From contig CAKQPR010000005.1 of the NCBI GenBank assembly GCA_934270565.1, positions 1-64,000 of the forward strand: a stretch of 64,000 nucleotides of DNA, written 5' to 3'. How positions within the stretch are numbered: the stretch's first letter is position 1; each line of letters begins with the position of its first letter. Below, piece after piece: positions 41,178-50,891 of this stretch. The DNA is from an uncultured Clostridia bacterium. GTDB taxonomy: Bacteria; Bacillota; Clostridia; Christensenellales; Pumilibacteraceae. The position numbers were made by a program, and so were the translations under genes. Below the pieces are notes generated by a model. That model had not been told where the DNA came from. It ran no database searches and saw nothing but the letters and a program-made list of their open reading frames with translations.

Positions 41178-42285
41178 TAAGGTATCGGCAAGTAAAATAC
41201 TTTACTGGCTGAGTCTCGGTTCGTTCTCGGTGCGGAGACAGAAAGAGCTCGTTGCAAAGTATAAAACGCTCGACGAGTTGTGGGAAGATTTCCCGAAAAA
41301 TCCGACCGTCCGCGAGTTTGTGGGCGAGAAGGCTTTCGCCGAACTCAATCGTTTCCGCTCGGCGGACTATATCGAAAAATCGTTGTCCGGACTTCGCGAA
41401 AAGGGCATAGGCGTGATTTCGGTGCTCAACCCGCTTTATTCCGAACGGCTCCGTCAACCCGAAGTCAACGCGCCTTTGATATTGTATTATCGCGGCAATC
41501 CCGAAGCTTTGTGCGGCGAATGCGTGGCGATAGTCGGAACGCGGGCCTGTTCGAATTACGGCAGAGAAATCGCAAAAAGTCTCGGATACGACCTCGGAGC
41601 GGCGGGCGTAACGGTAGTAAGCGGACTTGCAACGGGAATCGACGGTTACGCGCACGAAGGAACGCTTGCCGCGAACGGAAAATGCGTTGCGGTTTTAGGC
41701 GGCGGGCTCGATCACGTTACGCCTACTGCAAACATAAAATTGCACGACAGAATAATCGAAAGCGGAGGTATCGTCATATCCGAGTACCGTCCCGAATTTC
41801 CGCCGAATAAATTTACATTCCCCGAACGCAACCGGCTTATATCGGGCTTAAGTCTCGGAACGGTGGTTGTCGAAGCGGGCGAAAAGAGCGGTGCGCTCAT
41901 CACGGCGGACTGCGCGCTCGAGCAGGGGCGATACGTTTTCGCCGTCCCGGGAGCCGTTACGAGCGAGCGCAGCAAAGGTTGTAACGAACTGCTTTATCAG
42001 GGCGCGAATATAGCGAGAAACGCCGACGACGTACTGTCCGTTGTAAGATCGAACCTCGCCGCTTCGGCAAAAAAATCGGAGAAAAAATCGCCGCCGACCG
42101 AAAAAATCGTTGACAAAGATCAAAAAACGGTGTATAGTCTTTTGTCGGATGAGGTGAAAACGATGGACGAGCTGATCGAAGGATCCGGGCTCGCTCCCGC
42201 CGCGCTTGCGGAGCTTCTTCTCGATATGGAACTCGACGATCTTATCGTTCGGGTAGGAAACAACGCGTTCAGGCGCAAACGGTAA
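41170..42285 (+). CDS. dprA: DNA processing protein DprA
   Basis: DprA protects incoming single-stranded DNA and loads RecA on it during transformation. The 371-residue product has a SAM-like N-terminal domain, then the Rossmann core with VAIVGTRACSNYGREIAKSLGYDLGAAGVTVVSGLATGIDGYAHEGTL, VLGGGLDHVTPTANIKLHDRI, ISEYRPEFPPNKFTFPERNRLISGLS and ALITADCALEQGRYVFAVPGAV. A C-terminal winged helix (about 310-371) ends the protein. The start is the ATG at 41170, inside the end of comM; a GTG 36 bases upstream is in frame but lacks a ribosome binding site. topA follows by 14 bases. Confidence 0.94.
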   Translation: MYNKVSASKILYWLSLGSFSVRRQKELVAKYKTLDELWEDFPKNPTVREFVGEKAFAELNRFRSADYIEKSLSGLREKGIGVISVLNPLYSERLRQPEVNAPLILYYRGNPEALCGECVAIVGTRACSNYGREIAKSLGYDLGAAGVTVVSGLATGIDGYAHEGTLAANGKCVAVLGGGLDHVTPTANIKLHDRIIESGGIVISEYRPEFPPNKFTFPERNRLISGLSLGTVVVEAGEKSGALITADCALEQGRYVFAVPGAVTSERSKGCNELLYQGANIARNADDVLSVVRSNLAASAKKSEKKSPPTEKIVDKDQKTVYSLLSDEVKTMDELIEGSGLAPAALAELLLDMELDDLIVRVGNNAFRRKR

Positions 42286-42299
42286 AAACGGAGAAAACA

Positions 42300-44624
42300 G
42301 TGAAGTTAGTAGTAATCGAAGGTGCAGGAAAGGTCAAAACCGTCGAAAAGTATCTCGGAAACGGTTATAAAGTATTCGCGACGAAAGGTCATATACGCGA
42401 CCTGCCCGCGAAGTCTTTGGCTGTAAACGTAAAAAACAATTTCGAGCCGAAGTACGAAATCATGCCGGATAAAACGGCTACCGTTGCGGAGCTTAAAAAG
42501 CTTGCGGCGAAAGCGGACGAAGTTTATCTCGCGACCGACCCCGACCGCGAAGGCGAGGCTATATCGTGGCACATCGCGAACGTTCTCGGATTCAAGCCCG
42601 AGGACAAGGTTCGTATAGAATTTAACGAAATTTCGCAGAAAGCCGTAAAAAACGGGCTCGAGCACCCGAGGGCAATCAACGAAAACCTCGTTGACGCTCA
42701 GCAGGCAAGGCGCGTTCTCGACCGTCTCGTCGGTTACAAGCTTTCGCCCGTTCTGTGCAAAAAGATCCGCAACAATCTGTCTGCGGGGCGCGTTCAGTCT
42801 GTAACGCTTCGGCTCATAGTGGAACGTGAACGCGAAATCCGCGCGTTTAAGCCCGAGGAGTACTGGAACTTCGCGGCGATCCTCGAAAACGGCGAGAAAA
42901 ACCGCTTCAAAGCTGCGCTCGCTCAGAAAAAAGGCAAAAAATACACGATAAAGAGCAAGGAGGAAGTGGATTCAGTTCTTGCCGACCTCAAAAACGAAGA
43001 TTACGTCGTAACGAAAGTTAAAAAGACCGTTACCAAGTCTCACGCACCCGCGCCGTTTATCACGTCCACGATGCAGCAGGACGCGCTGAACAAGCTCGGA
43101 ATGTCGCTTAAACAGACCGCCGCCGCGGCTCAGGCGCTTTACGAGGGCGTGGAAATCGAAGGAGAGGGAAAGATCGCGCTTATAACCTATATAAGAACGG
43201 ATTCGACCCGAGTTGCGCCGGACGCGATAAAAGCCGCCCGCGAGTTCATCTCGCAGAAGTTCGGCGACGATTACGTTCCCGAAAAACCGAATATTTACGC
43301 GTCGAAAAAAACCGCGCAGGACGCGCACGAAGCGATACGTCCGATTACGCTTACCCGCGATCCCGAAAAGCTTAAAAATTCGCTGAAAAAAGAGCATTAT
43401 CGCCTGTACAAGCTTATTTACGACCGCTTTATGGCAAGCCAGATGAGCGAAGCGAAATACAATTCGGTGTCCGTCGATATCGCGGCGGGAGATTACGGCT
43501 TCAAGGTTAGCGGAAAAACGCCTCTCTTTAAAGGATATACGGCGGTTTACAGCGCTTACGTCGAGGACGAAAACGACGAAAAGGACGTTCGGCTTCCCGC
43601 GCTCGAAGAGGGCGAAAAACTTAACGCCGTAGATTACAAGTACGAACAGAAGTTCACGAAGCCGCCCGCACGCTATACCGAGGCGAGCCTCGTGAAACTT
43701 ATGGAAGAAAAGGGTATCGGCAGACCGGCTACCTATGTGCCGACGATTACGCTTCTCGGATCGCGCGACTACACCGAAAAAGAAGGCAAATTCTTAAAGC
43801 CCACCAAGCTCGGCGAGGATGTCGTAGATATGCTCGTCAAGTATTTCCCCGATATTATGGACGTCGGCTTTACCGCGAATATGGAGGAAAAGCTGGACGA
43901 TATCGAATTCGGCGGCAAAGTATGGCAGAAAGTAATTGCCGATTTCTACGACGGTTTCGAAGATAAAATCGCGGCGGCGGTCGGCGACAATTTTTCGCTC
44001 AAAGCCGCAGACGAGAAAACCGACGTTATCTGCGATAAGTGCGGAGCTCACATGGTTATCCGCTCGGGTAAATTCGGTAAATTCCTCGCGTGCCCGAACT
44101 TCCCCAAATGTAAAAACACAAAGCCGCTCGAACCGGAGAATACAACCGCCGCTCCCGTCGAAGCCGATAGTTTCTCGCTTCGACCAGCAGGAGAGAAAGC
44201 GGCGTCCGCACCGGCGCCCGAAGCGGTTACGGACACGAGCGAAAAAACCGAAATCTGCGACAAATGCGGCAGACCTATGGTTATTAAGTCCGGCAAATAC
44301 GGCAATTTCTGGGCTTGTACCGGCTATCCCGAGTGCCGCAACGTCAAGAAGATCGGCGGCGCGGTTTCGTCCGATACGTCCGGAAATTACGGAAAGTGCC
44401 CCGAGTGCGGCAAACCTTTGAAGAAAATAACGACGACAAAAGCGACCTTCTACGGATGCACGGGTTATCCCGAGTGCAAATTCACGTCGTTTGATCCGCT
44501 TACGGGAGAAAAATGCCCGAAATGCGGCGCGTACACCGTTATTCACACCACAAAAAAAGACGGCGACATAATCAAGTGTTCGAATAAGGATTGCGATTAT
44601 ACCGCCGAGGTAGTGAAAAAATGA
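42300..44624 (+). CDS. topA: DNA topoisomerase I
   Basis: Type IA topoisomerase that relaxes negative supercoils. The 774-residue product has the TOPRIM domain with Glu7 and the acidic triad in ATDPDREGEAISWHIA, LSAGRVQSVTLRLIVERE, and the active-site Tyr297 in ITYIRTDSTR. Three or four C-terminal Cys4 zinc ribbons (about residues 578-774, for example CDKCGAHMVIRSGKFGKFLACPNFPKC) bind DNA. The usual start VESPAKAKTIEKYLG is changed to IEGAGKVKTVEKYLG, keeping the catalytic Glu but losing the Ser-Pro. Translation begins at GTG 42300 after GGAGAAAACA. It overlaps trmFO by four bases; topA-trmFO-hslVU is a typical Firmicutes order. Confidence 0.94.
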   Translation: MKLVVIEGAGKVKTVEKYLGNGYKVFATKGHIRDLPAKSLAVNVKNNFEPKYEIMPDKTATVAELKKLAAKADEVYLATDPDREGEAISWHIANVLGFKPEDKVRIEFNEISQKAVKNGLEHPRAINENLVDAQQARRVLDRLVGYKLSPVLCKKIRNNLSAGRVQSVTLRLIVEREREIRAFKPEEYWNFAAILENGEKNRFKAALAQKKGKKYTIKSKEEVDSVLADLKNEDYVVTKVKKTVTKSHAPAPFITSTMQQDALNKLGMSLKQTAAAAQALYEGVEIEGEGKIALITYIRTDSTRVAPDAIKAAREFISQKFGDDYVPEKPNIYASKKTAQDAHEAIRPITLTRDPEKLKNSLKKEHYRLYKLIYDRFMASQMSEAKYNSVSVDIAAGDYGFKVSGKTPLFKGYTAVYSAYVEDENDEKDVRLPALEEGEKLNAVDYKYEQKFTKPPARYTEASLVKLMEEKGIGRPATYVPTITLLGSRDYTEKEGKFLKPTKLGEDVVDMLVKYFPDIMDVGFTANMEEKLDDIEFGGKVWQKVIADFYDGFEDKIAAAVGDNFSLKAADEKTDVICDKCGAHMVIRSGKFGKFLACPNFPKCKNTKPLEPENTTAAPVEADSFSLRPAGEKAASAPAPEAVTDTSEKTEICDKCGRPMVIKSGKYGNFWACTGYPECRNVKKIGGAVSSDTSGNYGKCPECGKPLKKITTTKATFYGCTGYPECKFTSFDPLTGEKCPKCGAYTVIHTTKKDGDIIKCSNKDCDYTAEVVKK

Positions 44625-45910
44625 GCGTCGTAACGGTAATAGGCGCGGGGCTTGCGGGTTCGGAAGCCGCGTTGCAGCTTGCTTCGCGCGGCGTGAAAGT
44701 AAGGCTTAAAGATTGTAAACCCCGCGAAAAAACGCCCGCCCACACATCGGACGCGTTCGGCGAGCTCGTTTGCAGTAATTCGCTGAAAAGCGATCTTTTG
44801 TCGACGGCGTCGGGACTGCTCAAAGCGGAGCTCAGACTTCTCGGAAGCGAGCTTATCGCGATAGCCGACGAGGTGAAAGTGCCAGCCGGAAGCGCGCTTG
44901 CCGTAAACCGCGAGCTTTTCGCCGCAAAGATAACCGAAAAACTTCGCAGTAATCCTAACATAGAAATCGTTTGTGAAACCGTTACCGACTTGAATACGGA
45001 CGAATATACGATTATCGCGACCGGACCGCTTACGCTCGACGGACTTGCCGCGAAAATCGCCGGGCGCTTCGGATCCGGACTTCATTTCTACGACGCCGCG
45101 GCTCCGATTGTGGACGGCGCAAGCATTGACGAAAGCCGCGCGTTCACGGCGGACAGATACGGCAAAGGCGACGGCGATTATCTGAATTGCCCGATGACGA
45201 AGGACGAGTACGACGAGTTTTACAGGGCTCTCGTTTCGGCAGAATGCGCCGTTCTGCACGAATTCGAAAAGTCGGACGTTTTCGAGGGGTGTATGCCCGT
45301 CGAAATCATGGCGAAACGCGGCAGAGACACGCTTTTGTTTGGACCGCTTCGCCCCGTGGGTTTTTACGACGAGAACGGCAAGCGCCATTATGCGGTCGTT
45401 CAGCTGAGAAGAGAAAACGTCGAAGGAAGCGCGTACAACATCGTCGGTTTTCAGACGAACCTGAAATTCCCCGAGCAAAAGCGCGTTTTCGGAATAATTC
45501 CCGCGTTGAAAAACGCCGAATTTTTGCGTTACGGCGTGATGCATCGCAATACATTTATAAATGCGCCCGAGGTAATCGACGCGAACTTCAGAGTGAAAGC
45601 CTATCCGAAAACTTACGTTGCCGGGCAGCTTTCGGGAGTCGAAGGCTACGTCGAAAGTATTATGAGCGGACTTATAGCTGCGCGTTCGATTTTCCGAGAC
45701 CTTAATGGGCTTGAACCGGTCACGCTTCCGCGCGAGACGATTTGCGGAGCGCTTTGCGCGTACCTCGACACGCCCAACGCCGCGTTTCAGCCGATGAACG
45801 CGAATTTCGGACTTTTGCCGCCGATAACCGAAAAAATCAAGGACAAAAACCTCAAGAAAACGATGCAGTCCGAAAAAAGTCTTAAAATTTTAAAAAACTT
45901 TACGCTATGA
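44621..45910 (+). CDS. trmFO: Methylenetetrahydrofolate-tRNA (uracil-5-) methyltransferase TrmFO
   Basis: A folate- and FAD-dependent enzyme that makes ribothymidine-54 in the T-loop of tRNAs; it replaces TrmA in most Gram-positive bacteria. The 429-residue product has the N-terminal FAD motif VIGAGLAGSEAALQLASRGVKV, followed by DAFGELVCSNSLKSD, NCPMTKDEYDEFY, FEGCMPVEIMAKRGRDTLLFGPLRPVG, and GQLSGVEGYVESIMSGL near the C terminus. Length is usual (430-440). The start is the ATG at 44621, overlapping the topA stop (ATGA), with GAGG upstream. Confidence 0.95.
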   Translation: MSVVTVIGAGLAGSEAALQLASRGVKVRLKDCKPREKTPAHTSDAFGELVCSNSLKSDLLSTASGLLKAELRLLGSELIAIADEVKVPAGSALAVNRELFAAKITEKLRSNPNIEIVCETVTDLNTDEYTIIATGPLTLDGLAAKIAGRFGSGLHFYDAAAPIVDGASIDESRAFTADRYGKGDGDYLNCPMTKDEYDEFYRALVSAECAVLHEFEKSDVFEGCMPVEIMAKRGRDTLLFGPLRPVGFYDENGKRHYAVVQLRRENVEGSAYNIVGFQTNLKFPEQKRVFGIIPALKNAEFLRYGVMHRNTFINAPEVIDANFRVKAYPKTYVAGQLSGVEGYVESIMSGLIAARSIFRDLNGLEPVTLPRETICGALCAYLDTPNAAFQPMNANFGLLPPITEKIKDKNLKKTMQSEKSLKILKNFTL

Positions 45911-45911
45911 T

Positions 45912-45940
45912 TTGATTTTAATCGCGCGTTGTGTTACAAT
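45912..45940 (+). promoter_or_regulatory. Promoter of hslVU
   Basis: TTGATT, 17 bases, TACAAT, directly after the trmFO stop. Confidence 0.75.
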
Positions 45941-45967
45941 GATACAAAACGCGATAACGGAGAGAGT

Positions 45968-46501
45968 ATGGATATTAAAGGAACGACAATAATCGGAGTA
46001 AAGCGCGACGGTCACACCGTAATCGCCGGAGACGGTCAGGTTACGGCGGGGCAAACCACGATAATGAAAGGTAACGCAGTCAAAGTCCGCAGACTTTATA
46101 ACGACGAAGTTATCGTCGGATTTGCGGGAACAGTTGCAGACGCGTTTATGCTCAGCGAGAAATTCGAGGAAATGCTCAATAAGTTCAGCGGCAATCTTAT
46201 GCGTAGCGCCGTCGCGCTTGCTCAGCTCTGGCGCGGAGACGCAGGCTTCCGTCAGCTCGAAGCGCTTATGATCGTTGCGAACAAGGACGAAATGCTCGTT
46301 CTCGACGGAACGGGCAACGTTATTCAGCCCGAAAGCGGCGTTTGCGCAATCGGCAGCGGCGGCAATTACGCGCTGTCGGCGGCTCGCGCGCTTATGCGCA
46401 ATACGAAGATGAGCGCGAAAAAGATCGCGGTGGAAGCGATGAAAGTCGCGAGCGAAATCTGCGTTTACACCAACGATCATTTCACGGTCGAGGAGGTTTG
46501 A
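45968..46501 (+). CDS. hslV: ATP-dependent protease subunit HslV (ClpQ/CodW)
   Basis: The proteolytic subunit of the HslUV protease, a proteasome-like threonine protease. The 177-residue product begins MDIKGTTIIGVKRDG. The catalytic threonine is expected to be Thr6 after removal of MDIKG, as in other Gram-positive HslV with short propeptides. GDGQVTAGQTTIMKGNAVKVRRL and AIGSGGNYALSAARAL are the family motifs. The start is the ATG at 45968, after GGAGA; 13 upstream codons lie over the promoter and are excluded. Stop and hslU start are two bases apart. Confidence 0.95.
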   Translation: MDIKGTTIIGVKRDGHTVIAGDGQVTAGQTTIMKGNAVKVRRLYNDEVIVGFAGTVADAFMLSEKFEEMLNKFSGNLMRSAVALAQLWRGDAGFRQLEALMIVANKDEMLVLDGTGNVIQPESGVCAIGSGGNYALSAARALMRNTKMSAKKIAVEAMKVASEICVYTNDHFTVEEV

Positions 46502-46503
46502 TT

Positions 46504-47823
46504 ATGGAATTATCCCCCAAGCAGATAGTTGCCGAACTTGACAGATACATTATCGGACAGGAGGACGCAAAACGCGCGGTTGCCGTTGCGCTTCGTAACC
46601 GCTACCGCAGATCGCAGCTTCCCGACGATATCCGCGAGGAAATCACGCCGAAGAACATTATAATGAAAGGTCCTACCGGCGTAGGCAAAACCGAAATCGC
46701 CCGTCGTCTCGCTAAACTCGTAAAAGCTCCGTTTGTAAAAGTCGAGGCTACCAAGTTTACCGAAGTCGGCTACGTCGGCAGAGACGTCGAATCTATGGTT
46801 CGCGATCTCGTCGAGGTCGGTATACGGCTTGTAAAAGAGGAAAAAATGGCGGAAGTTGAAGCCGCTTCGCGCGCGCTTGCCGAAAAGAAAATAATTAACG
46901 CGATCACCGCCGCACGTAAGAAAACGCTTACCGATTATTCGGAAGAGGCGATCCGCGCGGGCGTAGAGAGCGAGTACGCCGAAGGCAAGCTCGATAATCA
47001 CATGCTCGAAATCGAGGTTGACGATCAGCCCAAAGGTATGGAAATCATGCCGGGAATGGGCATGGGAGCGGAAATCAACATCGGCGATATTTTAGGCGGT
47101 ATTCTGCCCAAGAAAAAGAAAAAACGCAAAGTCGCAGTCAAGGAAGCCGTAAAGATTCTCACCGACGAGGAGAGCGAAAAGCGCATCGACATTGACGCGA
47201 TAAATTCCGAAGGAGTGAAACGCGCGGAGCAGAACGGCATTATCTTCATCGACGAGATCGATAAGATCGCAAGCGCTGGCGGTTCGGGCAAAGGTCCGGA
47301 CGTAAGCCGCGAAGGCGTTCAGCGCGACATTCTTCCCATTGTTGAAGGTTGCACGGTTATGACGAAGTACGGCGCGGTAAAGACCGATTATATCCTGTTC
47401 ATCGCGTCGGGCGCGTTCCACGTCAGCAGCGTAAACGACCTTATACCCGAACTTCAGGGACGGTTTCCGGTGCGCGTAGAACTCAACAGTCTCACGAAGG
47501 ACGATTTCGTCAAAATTTTTACCGTACCCGAAAATGCAATCACCCGTCAGTATGCGGCGCTCCTTCGCGTGGATAACGTCGACGTTACGTTCACGGACGA
47601 CGCAATCGAAGAAATGTCGCGTATCGCCGAACTCGAAAACGAGTCGGGTGAAGATATCGGCGCGCGCAGGCTTCATACGATTATGGAAAGCCTTCTGGAA
47701 GACCTCGGGTTCAACGCGAGCGGCGATTACCCGCTTATCGACGTTACGATCGACAAAAAATATGTTGACGAACACCTTGAAAAACAGGTCCGCAGTCACG
47801 ACCTCAAAAAGTATATTCTTTAA
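46504..47823 (+). CDS. hslU: HslUV protease ATPase subunit HslU
   Basis: The AAA+ unfoldase partner of HslV. The 439-residue product has SPKQIVAELDRYIIGQEDAKRAVAVALRNRYRR at the N terminus and Walker A GPTGVGKTEIARRLAKL near residue 56. A variable I-domain follows at about 105-230, with a Lys-rich PKKKKKRK stretch, then Walker B GIIFIDEIDKIA. The C-terminal tail LEKQVRSHDLKKYIL ends as in other HslU, where the last residues dock into HslV. GAGGAGG just before the hslV stop provides the ribosome binding site. Confidence 0.96.
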   Translation: MELSPKQIVAELDRYIIGQEDAKRAVAVALRNRYRRSQLPDDIREEITPKNIIMKGPTGVGKTEIARRLAKLVKAPFVKVEATKFTEVGYVGRDVESMVRDLVEVGIRLVKEEKMAEVEAASRALAEKKIINAITAARKKTLTDYSEEAIRAGVESEYAEGKLDNHMLEIEVDDQPKGMEIMPGMGMGAEINIGDILGGILPKKKKKRKVAVKEAVKILTDEESEKRIDIDAINSEGVKRAEQNGIIFIDEIDKIASAGGSGKGPDVSREGVQRDILPIVEGCTVMTKYGAVKTDYILFIASGAFHVSSVNDLIPELQGRFPVRVELNSLTKDDFVKIFTVPENAITRQYAALLRVDNVDVTFTDDAIEEMSRIAELENESGEDIGARRLHTIMESLLEDLGFNASGDYPLIDVTIDKKYVDEHLEKQVRSHDLKKYIL

Positions 47824-47838
47824 CGCAACGGAGACCTT

Positions 47839-49095
47839 ATGATAAATATTCCGAAAGGCACAAAGGACGTTTTGCCGAACGAAAGCTACAAGTGGCATTA
47901 CGTCGAAGGTAAAGCCCGCGAAATCGCGCGGCTTTACGGTTTTCGAGAGGTCCGCACGCCGTCGTTCGAACATACCGAGCTGTTCACCCGCTCGATAGGC
48001 GACGATACCGACGTCGTGCAGAAGGAAATGTACACCTTCCTCGACAAAGGCAAGCGCTCGATCACGCTTAAACCCGAAGGAACGTCGCCCGTCGCCCGTT
48101 CGTTCGTCGAAAATTCGCTCGACGCACTGTCGCTTCCGCTCAGAATGTACTATATCACGCCCGTGTTCCGTTACGAGGCGCCCCAAGCGGGCAGACTTCG
48201 CGAGCACCATCAGTTCGGCGTCGAACTTTACGGCGGAGATACTCCTGCACTCGATTTCGAAGTGATTTCGCTCGCATACGATTTTCTTTCGTCGGTCGGC
48301 GTTACGGGACTCGTTCTTAACCTCAACAGCATCGGTTGCGAAAAATGCCGCGCCGAATATAAAGCGGCGCTTAAAAACTTCCTCGGCGAGCATATCGACG
48401 AAATGTGCCATACTTGCCGCGAGCGTTTTGACAGAAACCCGCTCCGTATCCTCGACTGTAAGGAAGAGGGTTGCCGCAGGATCGTGGAGAACGCGCCGAA
48501 AATCACCGATTATCTTTGCGACGATTGCAGGGCGCATATGGACGGGCTTAAGAAAATGCTTGACGAAGCGGGCATAAAGTACGTCGTAAACCCGAAGATC
48601 GTCCGCGGGCTCGATTATTATACGAAAACCGTTTTCGAATTCGTTACCACCGCGCTCGGCTCGCAAGGCACGGTTTGCGGCGGCGGCAGATACAACAACC
48701 TCGTCGAATCGGTCGGAGGCAAACCGACCCCATGCGTAGGTTTCGGGCTGGGGCTCGAACGGCTTATAATGCTCCTCGACGCGACCGGCGTTGCGATCGA
48801 AGATAACGAAGCGCCCGAAGTTTTCGTTATCAGTCAGCGCCCCGAGTATCTCGGCGAATGTATGAAAATCGTTTCCGGTTTTCGTCGCGGCGGCGTGAGC
48901 GCCGAAACGGAGTGCACCGGCAGAAGCCTCAAAGCTCAGTTCAGATACGCGGACAAGCTTCGTGCAAAATTCGTAATCGTTATGGGTGAAAGCGAAATCG
49001 AAGCCGACGAAGTGGACGTCAAAAAACTTTCGGACGGCACGGTGGAGCGCGTTAAAAAAGAAAATCTTGTAAATTACGTTTTGGAGAAAAGATAA
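47839..49095 (+). CDS. hisS: Histidine--tRNA ligase
   Basis: Class II aminoacyl-tRNA synthetase for histidine. The 418-residue product has the N-terminal IPKGTKDVLPNES, motif 1 region, motif 2 (MYYITPVFRYEAPQAGRLREHHQFGVE), the His-binding GLDYYTKTVFEFV, motif 3 (CVGFGLGLERLIMLL), and the C-terminal anticodon-binding domain from about residue 325. Length is standard. The ATG follows GGAGA. The stop overlaps the aspS start by one base; hisS-aspS is a very common pair in Firmicutes. No T-box leader was seen. Confidence 0.97.
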   Translation: MINIPKGTKDVLPNESYKWHYVEGKAREIARLYGFREVRTPSFEHTELFTRSIGDDTDVVQKEMYTFLDKGKRSITLKPEGTSPVARSFVENSLDALSLPLRMYYITPVFRYEAPQAGRLREHHQFGVELYGGDTPALDFEVISLAYDFLSSVGVTGLVLNLNSIGCEKCRAEYKAALKNFLGEHIDEMCHTCRERFDRNPLRILDCKEEGCRRIVENAPKITDYLCDDCRAHMDGLKKMLDEAGIKYVVNPKIVRGLDYYTKTVFEFVTTALGSQGTVCGGGRYNNLVESVGGKPTPCVGFGLGLERLIMLLDATGVAIEDNEAPEVFVISQRPEYLGECMKIVSGFRRGGVSAETECTGRSLKAQFRYADKLRAKFVIVMGESEIEADEVDVKKLSDGTVERVKKENLVNYVLEKR

Positions 49096-50891
49096 TGGCA
49101 GAATTTTTAGGAGACCTCAAACGCACCGATTATTGCGGAAAAGTGGGCGAGAGTCAGGTAGGTAAGGAACTCGTAGTTACCGGTTGGGCGGCAAAACGCC
49201 GCGACCTCGGCGGACTTATTTTCGTCGATCTCCGCGACCGCAGCGGAATACTCCAGGTCGTGTTCGACGCGTCGATTGCGGGCGAAGAAGTCTTTAACAA
49301 AGCCGAAACGATCAGAAGCGAGTATGTGCTCGCGATCGAAGGCACGCTCAGACTTCGCGACGAAGCGGCGATCAACCCGAAGATCGCTACCGGCAAGGTA
49401 GAACTCGTAGCTAAAACGCTCAAAATTCTTTCGGACGCGGACACCCCGCCGTTCGCGATTGAGGATAATTCCGCGACCAACGAAGCCGTTCGCCTCAAAT
49501 ACAGATACCTCGATCTCCGCAACGCGTCGTATCAGGAGCGTTTCAAGCTCAGAAGCGACGTTTGCAGAGTTATCCGCGACTATATGCTCGGACACGATTT
49601 CCTCGAAATCGAAACTCCGTTCTTAGGCAAATCGACCCCCGAGGGAGCGCGCGATTACCTTGTTCCGTCCCGCGTTCACCCCGGCGAGTTTTATGCGCTT
49701 CCCCAGTCGCCTCAGCTTTACAAACAGCTTCTTATGATAAGCGGCTTCGACCGTTATTTCCAGATCGCGCGTTGCTTCCGCGACGAGGACCTTCGCGCAA
49801 ATCGTCAGCCCGAATTCACTCAGGTCGATATGGAAATGTCGTTCGTGGACGACGAAGAGGACGTAATGGGCGTAGCGGAAGGTCTTATCCGCAGAGTTTT
49901 CAAGGAGTGCATCAATTACGATCTCCCCGAAAAAATCCGCCGTATGACGTGGCAGGAAGCTATGGATCGTTTCGGCTCGGATAAACCCGATACCCGTTTC
50001 GGTCTCGAGCTTACCGATATTTCGGACATAGTCAAAGAGTGCGGTTTTCAAGTGTTTACCGGCGCGATCAAAGCGGGCGGCAGCGTTCGTCTCATCAACG
50101 CCAAGGGCTTCGGAAAAATTCTTTCCCGCCGCGACATCGACGCGCTCGGCGAATTCGTAAAGACGTATAAGGCGAAAGGTCTTGCGTGGATCTCGGTAAA
50201 AGAGGACGGGCTTCAGTCTGCGATTACGAAATTTCTCGACGAGGACACCGTAAACGCGATTTTAAAGCGCGCGAACGCCGAAGTCGGCGATATTCTGTTC
50301 TTCTGTGCGGACGCCAAAAACGAAGTCGTGTACGCTTCGCTCGGCGCGCTCCGTCTCCACCTCGCCGAAAAAGCAAACCTCATCGACAAGGACGGTTACG
50401 ATATTTTGTGGGTTACGGAATTCCCGATGTTCGAGTACAGCGAGGAAGAAAAGAGGCTCGTTGCGGTTCATCACCCGTTCACCAGCCCCAAAACCGAGGA
50501 CCTTCCGCTTGTCGAAACCGAGCCGCTCAAAGTCCGCGCAAAGGCTTACGACCTCGTGATCAACGGACAGGAAGCGGGCGGCGGCAGTATCAGAATTCAC
50601 TCGCGCGAAGTGCAGAAGAGAATGTTCAACGCGCTCGGCTTTACCGACGAGCAGATTCAGGACCGTTTCGGCTTCTTCGTGGACGCGTTCAATTACGGAA
50701 CGCCTCCGCACGGCGGACTTGCGTTCGGTCTCGATCGTCTCATCATGCTTCTGAGCAAGACCGACAATATCAAGGACGTTATCGCGTTCCCGAAGGTTCA
50801 GAACGCTTCCGACCTTATGACGGACGCACCGAGCGCGGTAGAGCCGAAGCAGCTTAAAGAACTTTCCATCAAAATAAATGAAAAACTGTAA
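49095..50891 (+). CDS. aspS: Aspartate--tRNA ligase (bacterial AspRS)
   Basis: Class II synthetase for aspartate. The 598-residue product has the OB-fold anticodon domain at about 15-105 (GWAAKRRDLGGLIFVDLRDRSGILQVVF), then the catalytic core with motif 2 (FQIARCFRDEDLRANRQPEFTQVDMEMSF). The bacterial-specific GAD insertion domain lies at about 290-415. AGGGSIRIHSREVQKRMF and motif 3 (GLAFGLDRLIMLLSKTDNIKDVIAFPK) follow. Length and domain order show the bacterial rather than the archaeal type. It overlaps the next gene by 14 bases. Confidence 0.97.
   Translation: MAEFLGDLKRTDYCGKVGESQVGKELVVTGWAAKRRDLGGLIFVDLRDRSGILQVVFDASIAGEEVFNKAETIRSEYVLAIEGTLRLRDEAAINPKIATGKVELVAKTLKILSDADTPPFAIEDNSATNEAVRLKYRYLDLRNASYQERFKLRSDVCRVIRDYMLGHDFLEIETPFLGKSTPEGARDYLVPSRVHPGEFYALPQSPQLYKQLLMISGFDRYFQIARCFRDEDLRANRQPEFTQVDMEMSFVDDEEDVMGVAEGLIRRVFKECINYDLPEKIRRMTWQEAMDRFGSDKPDTRFGLELTDISDIVKECGFQVFTGAIKAGGSVRLINAKGFGKILSRRDIDALGEFVKTYKAKGLAWISVKEDGLQSAITKFLDEDTVNAILKRANAEVGDILFFCADAKNEVVYASLGALRLHLAEKANLIDKDGYDILWVTEFPMFEYSEEEKRLVAVHHPFTSPKTEDLPLVETEPLKVRAKAYDLVINGQEAGGGSIRIHSREVQKRMFNALGFTDEQIQDRFGFFVDAFNYGTPPHGGLAFGLDRLIMLLSKTDNIKDVIAFPKVQNASDLMTDAPSAVEPKQLKELSIKINEKL

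Noticed and set aside
47824..47838. A T-box or other riboswitch before hisS-aspS
   Set aside because: Only 15 bases separate hslU from hisS and they hold just the ribosome binding site.
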